From positions 620,001 to 684,000 of the forward strand of contig JAVTLE010000016.1 of NCBI GenBank assembly GCA_033439295.1: a stretch of 64,000 bases of DNA. The letters run 5' to 3'. Below are positions 46,250 to 56,967 of the stretch, one piece after another. The number at the start of each line of letters is the position of its first letter. Position 1 is the first letter of the stretch. The DNA comes from Deuterostichococcus epilithicus. Its lineage: Eukaryota; Chlorophyta; Trebouxiophyceae; Prasiolales; Stichococcaceae. A program made the position numbers and the translations under genes. Below the pieces are notes generated by a model, which saw nothing but the letters and a program-made list of their open reading frames with translations, ran no database searches and was not told the origin of the DNA.

Positions 46250-49200
46250 TACTTCTTCACACCCCAGGCGTGTACGCCGCGAGCACCCGGGACGAGCGAC
46301 AGACGGATGGCAGGCAGGCATGGCGGCGGATCTTTGCACATCCACAACTTGCAAACCTCTGCAAACAATGTACAGGCAGCTCTTGTTGAGGACCGAAAGA
46401 GCCGAGAACGTGTCGAAAGGAAGCTTTTGTAAGAGGAGGCGCGCACCGATCTGCATGGGGCGGAACAGTTCGTTACCATCCATCATGCGGAAGGGGGAGT
46501 CCGCTGGCAGCGCCGCTACCTGCGCCTCCTCCAGCCCGCCGCTGCCCGCCTCCCCCATGTCGGCTGTACGTGAGCAGGATGGAGAATTTAGCAAGCCGGC
46601 GGTCCAAAAGAGTGGCCTGGCGGTCTTGTGTGCCAGTGCCGCCTGCCTTTGCAAGCCTACCCCGTGTTCGCTGGAGGAAAGGCAAGTTGCCACCATCAAT
46701 ACGAGAAGGAAACATCCGGCCGCACTTGGGCCCGCACAAGGTAGTAGTGGAAGCAGAGGATAGGTTCGAGATCCGACACGACAAGAATGGACAGCAGGCC
46801 CCATTTGACGCAAGGCGTCTGGCAGCGGGGATGCACATCCAGAGTCGACGAGCCAGCGCCATCGGCCACACGACAACGCACCCGCGAGCACGTTGCACAT
46901 CGCCAGCGAGTCGGTGGAGTGGGGAAAGGCGGCCACCAGACCCGCTGCCTCCTGCCAGGGGGCCAGCAGGTCCTCATGGACTGCCTGCCAGTAGGCGACG
47001 ACGGCTGCCCGCTCTGCATCCAAGTTGCCGCGCAGCTCCTCCGCAGCTTGGGCGGCCTGCGGTTCGAGATGGACGAGGTGAAGCCGCGAAGAGGTCAGCT
47101 ACATGATGTGGTCCCTGGGTGCTGCGGCATAAGTTGCACCTCTGCCACCGCAGCAGGCGGGACCTCATCATACAGCCGCCCTCATGTGTGCTGAACTCGT
47201 CGTTGGTCGGCTGGCTGCCGGTTGCCTGGCTCTCCTCCAGGCACCTCAACAGCACAGCGATCGCGTCCTTGGGCAGCATCGATGTTTCAGTATGTATGGT
47301 ATTGCGCGAGGGGCGCGGCGGCCGCGCGCGGCGGCCGCCATTCCGTCAGGAGCGCACGTTAGCGGGGCGCGTGTGGGGCCCTACAGGCGTGCCGCACCTG
47401 CACGAACTGCACGTTGGCGCACAGGGTGTCGCGCGCCGGCGCTGCGGGGGCCGCTGCTGCCAGCATGTCCACGATGCGGCCGCGGTGGCGCATAAGCGCC
47501 CCCATGTCGCCGAGCAGCCGCCTCCGGGCGTCCAGCATCCCCCGCCGCTGCGCCTCTGTGAGCTCCATCGCCGCCTGGACGCAACGACGCAAGGATCAGG
47601 GTCTACCCCACACAGCACGAGCGTGTCGCGGACGCTTCTGGACGCGGCAACTTAAGAATCAGGGACTGAGGCCCCCAGACGGCATGAGCCTGTCTTGAAT
47701 CCGCCTGGACGCACCAATGCAAGCATCAGGATGACAGGCTCATGCAGCATGAGCCTGTCGTGCATTCAAGATGATGCGGAGTGGGGCTGGTCGGCAGCGG
47801 CCGGTCCGCCCTCCCCCTCCCCGGCGCAGGGTTAGTTGCTGTCCTGCGCCGCGGTGTCGCCAGCGCAGCATCCTGTGCCATCCGCATGTGTCCACGCCGC
47901 TCGAGCTCGCTGAGCATGGGGTCGCGTGCACGAGGCGCGGCGCGATGCCCCGTCCGCTGCCGGCGCACACAGCCTGAGACCGCAGCTTGTTGTCTGTCTT
48001 TCAAGGAGGGATGCCCATCTCACCAGGGTGCGGCGCCACAGGGTGGGTGTGCGCGGCCCCAGGCGCGCCTGCTGCTCGTCGTGCAGCGCGTCGAACTGCG
48101 AGGGGGGCACCTTGTCTGGCCCCTCCGGCCGCCACACCCATATCTTGTCCAGGTCCCCCGGTGTCTCCTGCTTCAGCCACGCCCAGGTCTGCGCGCAAGG
48201 GTGCAGGTTTCAGGCGTGCACCGTCCTCGGCTGGGCCGCCAAGTGGGCTGTGGATGGGTGCTGCGGAATTGTAGCAGTCGTCAGGCTGCGCCGTGGGCGA
48301 CGCGTGCGGCAGATGGGCATTGGCGTCCAGCGGCTCCTCGGCCGACTCCTCTCGTTCAGTTGGTGACTCCGAGGACAGGACGTTAGCAAGCTGTGGACAG
48401 CGCTGGGGGCCTTGAGAGGCGACCCAGATGCGTGCAAGCAGTTACCTGCGGCAGCAAGGTATGTGGGTGGGTGCAAATGTGAAGGCGGAACCACACCAGG
48501 CGGAAGGGGCGCATGATGCGGTGGTAGCCAACCAGCTGCGCCAGGCGCTGCCCGGCGGGCGAGGCCTCATTGCGGGCGCCCTCGTTCAGCAGCCCCTCCA
48601 ATATGTCCTTCATCTCCTGCACCGTGGCGGGGGGCACACGATCAGGAAAGCAGTGCAAGAGGTTGCGCCCTTAAGGTCGCGCCGTAGGGAATCAAGCACC
48701 TTCGGGCTGTCGTTTGAGGACAACCCATTCAGCACCTCTTCCCATCTCCTGCGAGCGGCGGGCGTGCAACAGCGGCTGAGCAGTCAACAGGGTCTGATGC
48801 CCTTGCAACACAAAGCCCAACACTGCAGAAGGCTTCATGAGCAGCTTGACCGGGGCAGCTGTGGTGGACGTCGATGCCGCCTCAGGTGTCCATCTCTGGT
48901 GTCGTGACCTCCGCCCCGAGCATGTTTGATGGACCCGCCCAGGAGTCTTGCATGCGACGTGCAAAATCCACTGGAGGAGGTGTTGCAAACAGCAGCACAT
49001 GCAGGGCCAGCACCTCGAGAGGAGTCTTTGACGACTCGTTCCTCACTTTCACGTGAGATTACCAAGTCGAAAAGCGACCAGAGAACAGAAAGTAGCAAGT
49101 CGAGGCAGCGGCACCCGCGCGAGGCCCAGCACCTCAACGGCATCCTCGGACTGCTTTCTCACTGGTTGTTCTTGAGACTGACATCTCGCATGGCATACTG

Positions 49201-51770
49201 GGAATTTTGGGAAGTCCCAGTGAATCGTTGTTGGGACTGACATGTTGGGAGACGTTGGGGACTGGTTCTCAATCGTTGTTGAGACTGACATCTCGGGGAA
49301 TATGGGGCAGTGGCACCTGTGCGAGGCCGAGCATCTCGATCGCGTCCATGGCCTCCACTTCGGCGATGGTGACGGGCTCCGCCTCCCGCCGCCGCATGAG
49401 CGTCAACACCTCTGCCATCCGCGCCTGCATGTACTGCCGCTCCTTCTGCTGCTTCCGCCGGTGCTCCTCCTGCTCGCATCAGGGTTTCGGAGTTGGGCCG
49501 GGATGTGAGCGCCAAGTGAGGGGGCCTAGGAGTCCTGCACCAACGATGACTGGTGCGGACTTGGGAGGCCGCAGAGCCTGCTGCCATCCTGCTTCCTGCT
49601 TCCCCTCGAGACCCGCCCACAGGGCTGGTTCCGCTTCGAGCCTGGGTCGCACGCACAGGCACTCCTTGGGCGGGGAAACCTGTCAGGGAATCAACATGAC
49701 AGCCGCGGCACCTGGGCGTAGATGGCCGCCTGCGACGGCGCCGTAGGCTGCGCGCCCTGCAGGCTGGCCACCTTCTGCAGCAGGCTGTTGCGCGCCTCGA
49801 GGTCTGACGCCTCCACCTCCAGCGACGCCACCTTGCTGCTCAGCTCCGCGATGCGCGACTCGGCCTCCGACATCTTCTCCTGTTGTTGGATGCACCATCG
49901 AATGCTGTCGGTGAACACAAGGATGGCGAGATGGCGGGCGTGCAAGGGAGGGGTCGTCCGTCATGGGAGCCTGAAGCGACCATCGCCCGCAGTCTTGCTG
50001 GCGAGATCAACAGGTGCAACGAGTTCACACGGACCGTCGAGGGTATGTGTGGCGCTCAGCTCAGCTCTTTGCAGTTGCTGACAGTGCACACAGTTCACTA
50101 CACAGGCTGTCGGGATGAGTCGATTGTAGAATGGCGGAGCGGCAGGCCGCATCTGGCTGGAAGACGCTCGCCTTCTTGCGGCGGCGCGCATTGGCCTGCG
50201 CCCGCCGGTTCTTCTCGCGAAGCATGGTGTGACGCCGCTGCTCCTTGGCCGTCGCATCTGGGTCCGCACTGCCGGCCGCATCGCAGCTGCCGTCCGTGGG
50301 CGCGGCTGCTGGCTGCGGCTGCGGCGGCGATGGCGACGAGTTGAGGCTCACCATCGCATGCTTGCGGCGGCCGCGCACAGCCGGCGCGGCCTTGGCCGGG
50401 CCAGCGCGCAGCCGCTGCGCGTTGGCGGCCTTCACTGCCGATTGCCGCTGCCGCTGCTGCGACAGCGGCGGCGGCGCCACCTGCTGCTCCTGCTGCAGCG
50501 GCAGCGGCATCACGGCCGCTGCCGCGGCCGGCTGCATCAGGCCGTCGCCCGGCTGGCTCTGCGGCACCCCGCCGGCGGAGGAGCAGCTGAGCGACACGAC
50601 CTTAGGGTGGGTGGGGCTGCCCAGCGACCTCCCAGCGTCTAGCGGGGAGCACCAGGAGGTGTCAAAGCCCGGCGAAAGGTAGGAGCCCTGCTGCGAGTCG
50701 TGCGACCCGACGCCGCTGCTGCTGCTGCACTGGCCCCTGCCGGCGGGCGTCTGCTGCGCCTGGACAGGAGCATCGCCGCCGCTGCCGCTGCCGCTGAAGA
50801 CATCGCTGGGCCGCAGCACCGCTGCGGCGTGACTGCCGGGCTGCTGCGGCATGCTGAAGTAGTCTGACGATGCCGGCTGGAAGGCGTTGACATCCCGCTG
50901 CGGGCCCGGGGGCTCAAAATCAAACGACGATGCCATTGCCCCAGCGTCCGGTAGACGCACGCCCTGCAGCGATCCGCCGAGCAGCTGCTGCATGGCATCG
51001 GAGTACGGAGGGCCGTCGCACGCCCCCATGCCGTACTGGCCGCCAAGGCTGCCCAGCTGGGGGTACAGCTGCTGCTGCTGCTCCAGCTGCTGCTGCTGCC
51101 GCTGCTGCAGCTGGATCTGCTGCCGAAGGTAGCTGGGCTGCCCGCCATGGCCGCATGGCTGCTGATACATCATGTGGTCAGCAGGTGGCGCCCCACCGTA
51201 AGGCGACTGGTGCGCAAAGGGCTGCTGGAGCTGCGGCTGCATGCGGGCCGGCTCAAAGCAGTCACTGGATCCTGGCCGGTGCAGGCCGCCAGCGCTGCTG
51301 CCGTCAAAGCCCGGCATATCGCCAAGCACCTGGCCAGCGGCGCCCAGAAGGCCGCTGCATGCTGTCATGTGCAGCTGCGCAGCGTACGCCTGCTGCGCGG
51401 CCGCCTCGGCGGACTGCTGTGGGATGGGGTCGCTGAAGGACCTGCCGTGCACGTTGCCCGCATTGACTGCAGCACTGCCGCCGCCGCCAGCTGCCTGCTG
51501 CGCATCCGGAGCGGAGCGAATGCCAAAGCCGCCGGCGCTGGTGCGCTGCTGCCGTGCAACGGAGGCCGGTGCGGATGCCAGGGGCGGCAGCAGGGTATGC
51601 AGTGGGGTTGCCAACAGATCCCCCAGCTGCAGCGAGGGCGCCCTATCAAAGTCCAGCGTCCCGTCGGCCGTGAGCACCGCATCGATGAAGCTGGCGCCCT
51701 GCGAAGTCGGCGGCGCGGGGAGGCGGCTACCCGGCATTGGGGCTGTACCAGGCTGCACGTCCGCCTGCAT
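46250..51770 (-). CDS. bZIP transcription factor with long Gln-rich N-terminus and algal C-terminal domain
   Basis: ATG 51768-51770. Exon 1 (50172-51770) gives 533 residues rich in Gln, Ser, Pro and Ala, with LYPQLGSLGGQYGM between poly-Gln tracts, ending in the basic region REKNRRAQANARRRKK. Exon 2 (49712-49879) continues EKMSEAESRIAELSSKVASL, then EVEASDLEARNSLLQ. The N-x7-R spacing is right, and Ala-Leu-Leu-Leu-Leu fall at exact sevens across the junction, confirming the splice. Later exons: 49317-49472, 48497-48616, 48024-48188, one near 47850-47960, 47398-47574, 47140-47267 and about 46900-47085. They are helical and charged, ending ERAAVVAYWQAVHEDLLAPW, a tail I associate with green-algal bZIPs. 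It should bind DNA as a dimer in the nucleus. The first intron starts GCGAGC. The last exon and stop (46130-46580) are unresolved. Confidence 0.78.
49108..49345 (-). repeat. Duplicated exon end and donor of bZIP exon 3
   Basis: The end of exon 3 (49308-49345; EMLGLAQ then GTGCCA on the minus strand) recurs in the following intron at 49108-49145 (EVLGLAR then GTGCCG), 200 bp apart. Between them the motif TTGAGACTGACATCTCG also appears twice (about 49170 and 49280), with a third worn copy near 49230. Confidence 0.8.
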
Positions 51771-52940
51771 GTCAGCTGGCGTTCCGCATCAGCCTGGCGT
51801 TTCGGGCTCCCAGATCGGAAGCAAGCTATGTGCTGCCACGTTGCAGCCGCGACAGCCTTGCTCGGTCGGGTCGTCGGGCACGACACAGGCCCGAGCACTC
51901 CCGTCACTTCATCGGGCAGCGTATTGCCTCAGTGTTCTCTCGTCTGAGGCTGCACAGGCCCATGCTCTGCTCGGCGTGCGACCGGCACATGAGCGGGCGA
52001 TCAGTGCTCATCGCCCGCTGATGAACCCCCGGAAAGCGACAGCCAGCCGCAGTCCGTCACTTCATGTTTACAGGCATCTCGCTCGAGGACGGGGAGGCCC
52101 CACCTGAGCAACAGCGCCCAGAATTATCCTCGAGGACCCGCCGCTTCGAAGCTGAGATAAGCTGGGAACAAGCTTGGGACAAGCCCACGCGTTCGGTCAG
52201 CTAGCTTTTGGGAAAGCGCAGGCTGACGCGCATTCCGGTCCATGCTTCCGAGCGCGCCAGGGCCAAGCACGAAGTTGTTAACGGTGCCTCCGCCTGCGCT
52301 GCCTGCTCCCCAAGGTCGCAGCTTGCAGATCAGGCCGCAGTTACTCCCCCACATGGCGCGAGGCAAGTTGGTAAAAAAGGGGGTGAACGAACGCCTCTCG
52401 CAATAATGACGTAACGGGTACTCCGTATTGATCAATCTGAACTCGATCGCGAGCACAGGGGCGCAAGTGCACGCACAGACACATGAACGTATGTACGATT
52501 GTACGCAGGGTCAACGACTGTTTGAAAAGGAGATTTCGCAGCTTCGCTTTGCCCACGATCACCACCAGCTTGTGCAAGGCTAGCTTGTTTTTCACCGATA
52601 GGTTTACAAAGCAGCTGCGACTGCCTGACAATTGCTAACTGAGATTTCTGAAAGGTTCGAAAGTTTAACTTGAACTTCACGGCTTCCATCGACCGGTGAC
52701 ACGAGATGTGCGGGCAGTAGTGCGTCCATGCAGCGCACGGCTACTGCTGCGCCGTACAGGTGGTGCTGCAGTTCACCAGCCCTGCCAACTTTCCAGCTGC
52801 CGCAGCTCGACGCTGCGGCATTCGGTTGAAGCTGCACGTTGTGGCTGCGCAGAAATCCTCTTCGTGGTGGCGGCGCACACGAGACGGCTGGGCAGCATCA
52901 GCGGCGTCGCGACCGGCGATCAGCATGCCGTCCAGCGCTG
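51771..52940. other. Divergent intergenic region between the bZIP and GDPD genes
   Basis: About 1.2 kb with both upstream regions; AT-richer around 52380-52680. Open frames here are unsupported. No clear element recognised. Confidence 0.5.
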
Positions 52941-55311
52941 ATGCTGCTTGGAGGCGCTGCCGTGCTCGTCATAATCTCGGCGGCACTGTATCTCCGGGCT
53001 CCAGGGCCTGGTGCAAAGGCGCAGCACCATACAGCAGCAGCAGGGCGAACTGCCGATGATGATGCGCAGCGCCACCGCCCGCCGGCCCACTACTGCAACG
53101 AGGTGAGAAGCCATTGCCCGCAGAGCGCGGAGCTGCTACGTCTGCTGTCTGCTGCAGATGCACACGAGTGAGGTGAACACCACTGTGATCATGCATCACT
53201 GACGCCCCGAACTCCAACCACGCAGTCGCCGGCGCTGCCAATGGTGTGTGCGCACGGCGGCGACAGCAGCGTCGGCGCCCCTGCTGGCACGCTGGCCGCG
53301 TTCCGCGCCGCCGCGGACGCGGGCTACCCCTGCGTTGAGGTGGATGTCGCGGCGACCGCCGACGACGATCTGCTGGTGCTGCACGTGCGGCAGCTGCGCC
53401 AGCTGCTGCCCGCCCGGCCGCTTGTGCAGGTATAGGATGCTCGAGCACATCAGCTTGAAGCTGAAGGCGAACGGCGGGAGTCACCCGGGCAGCAGGCTCC
53501 GGGGCCGACAGCAGGGGCCTCTTGCAACAGGGTGTTGCGGTGAGGCTTGCCAACGCCTCCCATGGGGCATGCGTCCCGGAACGCCACAGCGCAAGCCGAC
53601 AGCGTGTGCACAGACGCGCAGGCATGGGAGCTGACCGCGGCTGAGGTGGCGGTGCTGGCATGGCCCAGCGGCGAGCACGTGCCGCGCGTAGAGGACGTCC
53701 TGGCGGCAGTCGCGCCGCGCTTCAGGCGCGTCATCCTGGACGTAAAGCCAATGGAGAAGGCAAGCTGGCCTTTTTTATCATCCTTGTGCTTCTGAGCATG
53801 CTCAGCGCAGCGTTCCCCCTGTTTCTGGCCACATGGACTGGATACTCACAGGTTGGGTTGCGTCCTCCCAGTGGGTGTCTGAACAGGCACCAGCGACCTG
53901 CACCACCCCAGATTCTTGCGGCTCGGTGTTCTTGCCCATCCTTAAACCTCTCCTGTCGCAGCTCCGTGGTGATCCTACCATACTGCATCCCCGTCTGCAG
54001 GGCGGGCGGACCTTTGACGAGGCAAGAACGGTGCGGCTGGTGGCAGCGCTGCTGCGCCGCGTCGCATGCCCTGCCTGCCTCGTCTGGTGCAAATCCGACA
54101 CCCTGGTGCGAGGCCGATGCCCAAACTGGTCCCAGCTCCATGGCAACTGCACTGCTCGAGACCATGAGGGGCCCTTGCTGCCAAAGACGCTGCACGGCAG
54201 ACTTTGGCATGCAGTGCAGCGACTGTCAACTTTGCCCAGCTTCACACTGTGACCAGCGCCGCACAGCACGAGACTGAACTGCAGCAGCAACACGATGCAC
54301 TGGCAGACTCTTGTTCGTGGGTCTTCTGCACAGGTCTCCGCCATCGCGGCTGAGCGCCCTGGCATGGCGCTTGGCTATGTCGTCATCAACGAGACTGCCG
54401 GGCACCAGGCAGCCAAGATGGATTGCCTCATCCGCCTGCCGCCGGCAAAGGTGCTTCATGTAGCCTTGCCACCAGTGGGGACCTTTGGCATGGGCTGTGC
54501 TGCTGTGTTTGGGACAGGGCGCACAGGATGCGTTCCTTGCTTCGGTGTTGCATACAAGTCGCAAGACAGTAGCATCACATGCGATGCCGGTTGGTTACAG
54601 TGTCACATTGGTCAAGCGGCAAAGCCGTTGAGATGAAACAATGCGCTCCATGGACTATTTGCTGCAATATGAGGTACCGCACATGTATGCAATATCTTGC
54701 GTACGTGACGATGTCCATACATCTGGACATTTCACAGGCGATTGCGATGCACCACGAGATGGCATCTCCTGCCGTCACCGCCGTGGCGCACGCCGGCGGC
54801 AAAGCAGTGTACGCCTTCACCGCCAACACCGCCGCGATGATGCACAGGGTGCTGGACGCCCGGGTGGACGCTGTGGTCACGGACGTGCCGCAGCAGCTGC
54901 TGCAGGTGAGAGGTTTCCCGCTAGAGAGAGTGCTTGCTGGCAGGACGGAGGCTAGGGTCCGGTGGAGGGCTGCCCAGCACGCAACCTTTTGCTGCGGCAA
55001 GAGAGTCTCGCCCTCTCTCCTTTCGACACTTCGCAGGTTGGACTGCGGGTACCCTGCGCTAGCAACACAGAGCACGTATTCCAGCTGGCGCCAAATCCTC
55101 ATTTGCAGTTTCTCAGGTCGACCCTTGCAGAGCTCAACGAATGCGAGTCCATTGACAGGCGCGAACCCGCAGAGCACCCGCCAATGTTGCTCCTACCCTA
55201 CGCATGGCTTTTGGTGGAGGAGACATGACACCTGCATTGGACTTTGTCCTGGCACAGGTCATCGAAGACAGGCAGAGTCAGTGCTCATCTTCGGCCCAAG
55301 AGGAGCTCTGA
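52941..55311 (+). CDS. Glycerophosphodiester phosphodiesterase (GDPD), N-terminally anchored
   Basis: Seven exons in perfect phase: 52941-53102, 53226-53429, 53622-53759 (GC-AG donor), 54001-54105, 54334-54450, 54738-54905 and 55258-55311; 315 residues. A single N-terminal helix (LLGGAAVLVIISAALYLRA) suggests a membrane anchor or uncleaved signal. The catalytic barrel shows VCAHGGDSS, GYPCVEVDVAATADDDLLVL, then HVRQL, RVILDVKPMEK, ALGYVVINE and DARVDAVVTDVPQQLL. GDPDs split glycerophosphodiesters into glycerol-3-phosphate and an alcohol, useful for lipid turnover and phosphate recovery. The usual HRG is HGG and the usual HD is HV, so the metal- and acid-base-site His and the ExD are kept but neighbouring residues differ. 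A divergent, perhaps altered, enzyme. Confidence 0.8.
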
Positions 55312-56967
55312 ATGCAAGGTCGGTGGTCGATGGCGAATTTTATGGTGGGCATGGGGCAGGAAATATGAGTGGATTGCATTACTGCGCGCCGCCTAGATAT
55401 GTGGTCCATTAAGTGCTGCTGCGACCAGTGCAAGTGTCACTACACTTCCTGTCAGTCTGACCCTCGAGTCAGGTGCCTTTTCTGTCGTGTGCATGCTGCT
55501 TGGCCAGCCCCGCCTGACTGCATTCCACCCTCGCACTTTGGTTCTCGTTTCCTTAGTTGCGGGGACAGTAGCAAGTGTCACTACAGCAGAACGAGGGACT
55601 CAACAAGTCATCTTCGTAAGATACACCTTTCATGTTTCCCGGTTGTTTTGCTTTTGGCAATCTTTGCTGATGCCTTGATAATGATTCGGCTGCAACCTGG
55701 CAAGAAAGGGCCCCATCCTCGACAAAACCTATCTGGCGGAAATTAATGTCCAACACCTGATGCTATCGGTTGTTTGGCTTCGGGATACAGGCTGGACTTT
55801 CCTCTCAGGCGCTCGGTTCTGAATTCTATGCGTTCTCAGGTACTCGTCACTTCTTCGGATGAAGCGGCGCCAGCAACGCTCAGAAATTGTAGGATGGCTC
55901 GACCCTGCAGTGTGACGACAGAACACACTGTAGCAGGTGCTAGCATGGCGGACGGACAGCAGCTGCTGGAGCGTCTGGCGTTGCCAGCAGGCCGTCAGAA
56001 GAAGACGAAGATGCCGTAGCGGCTCTCAAAGACTTCCGGTATTCCCCTTGAGCTCCCTTTCCACGGCTTGGGCCCGCTTGTTGGCAAAGCAGCGCCTCTG
56101 AATCCTGAGTTGTAATACCTACAGAGCCTTTCCGGACATTTGCTTTCAGCGATGGGTGTTCTGAATGTACCTGGGCGTCCCTGCTGACAGCCCACCCTAG
56201 CACTACACCCGGATGTCGCTGACGTCTGGCGACTCAGCCGGCCTCCTCTCTCTCACATCCCGATGTGAAGATTTCGCTGCGCTCAGACAGCAGACAGCAA
56301 CAGCGGCTCGTACGTCGGCTGAAACGTGGCAGTTTCTGGAGGAAATGAAGACGATGACACGAGGGTGAAACTTCTCAGCGGTCGTGATCGTGTATCAAAG
56401 CTTGTTTCGGGCTGTGCATCGAGCTTGTAGAGAGTTGCAGAAGAGTGCGACGGTGAGCCATAGCACGTTCATGGAAGAATATAAAAATCTGACGGCAGGG
56501 ACTCCGGCGACAATTCCCCCTCGCACTCCCCTGCGCATGTGCGTGCAGTGCCTTGCTCATCACAGCCGATGAGACATAGATTTTGTCAGGGACCGAACGC
56601 GCCAAGCCAGGATGCTCAGACGCACGCAGCCGCATCTCGAACCAAAATGCGGCGCACACGTATGTATCTGACGTACGCCTCCGCCCCAGGTTGTTACCTC
56701 GCCGGTTTGGCGATCACCTTCTGTGCCTTCCCCTCCTCCTCGCCCTGATTATGCGACCGCTGAGGGATTGCAGCCTTTGGAGCGGTCCGCCTTGATTGCC
56801 TGTCCTGTCAGACAACAGTGTGTACGGGGGAGACGCGGTTTCTTTTGGCCAACTCCGTCTGTTTGTAGACGAAATCTCGTAGATTCGATACAGATAGTGG
56901 TGGCATGCGCATGCGCATGCGCGCTGTGGTGCCCGCCGCGCCCGTGCTGTACTCCCTTGCTGTGCAG
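55312..56967. other. Region between GDPD and the polytopic membrane protein; possible 5' exon(s)
   Basis: About 1.65 kb. A short frame from ATG 56647 encodes MYLTYASAPGCYLAGLAITF and could be a signal-type first exon of the next gene, but I could not connect it in phase. The stretch CAAGTGTCACTACA occurs twice (about 55433 and 55575). Otherwise nothing recognisable. Confidence 0.35.

Noticed and set aside
46115-46432. Plus-strand frame with LLLWFLLSGAERHAFWRVC
   Set aside because: Resembles an F-box fragment by chance; it overlaps minus-strand coding sequence and has no splice partners.
47571-47760. Repeats around GCCTGGACGCA and GCATGAGCCTGTC in a bZIP intron
   Set aside because: Short direct and partly inverted repeats, too weak to call a mobile element; no terminal repeats plus target-site duplication.
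50245-52107. Long plus-strand frames opposite bZIP exon 1
   Set aside because: The GC-rich, Gln-coding antisense strand stays open by composition. The minus strand has the start, basic region and zipper.
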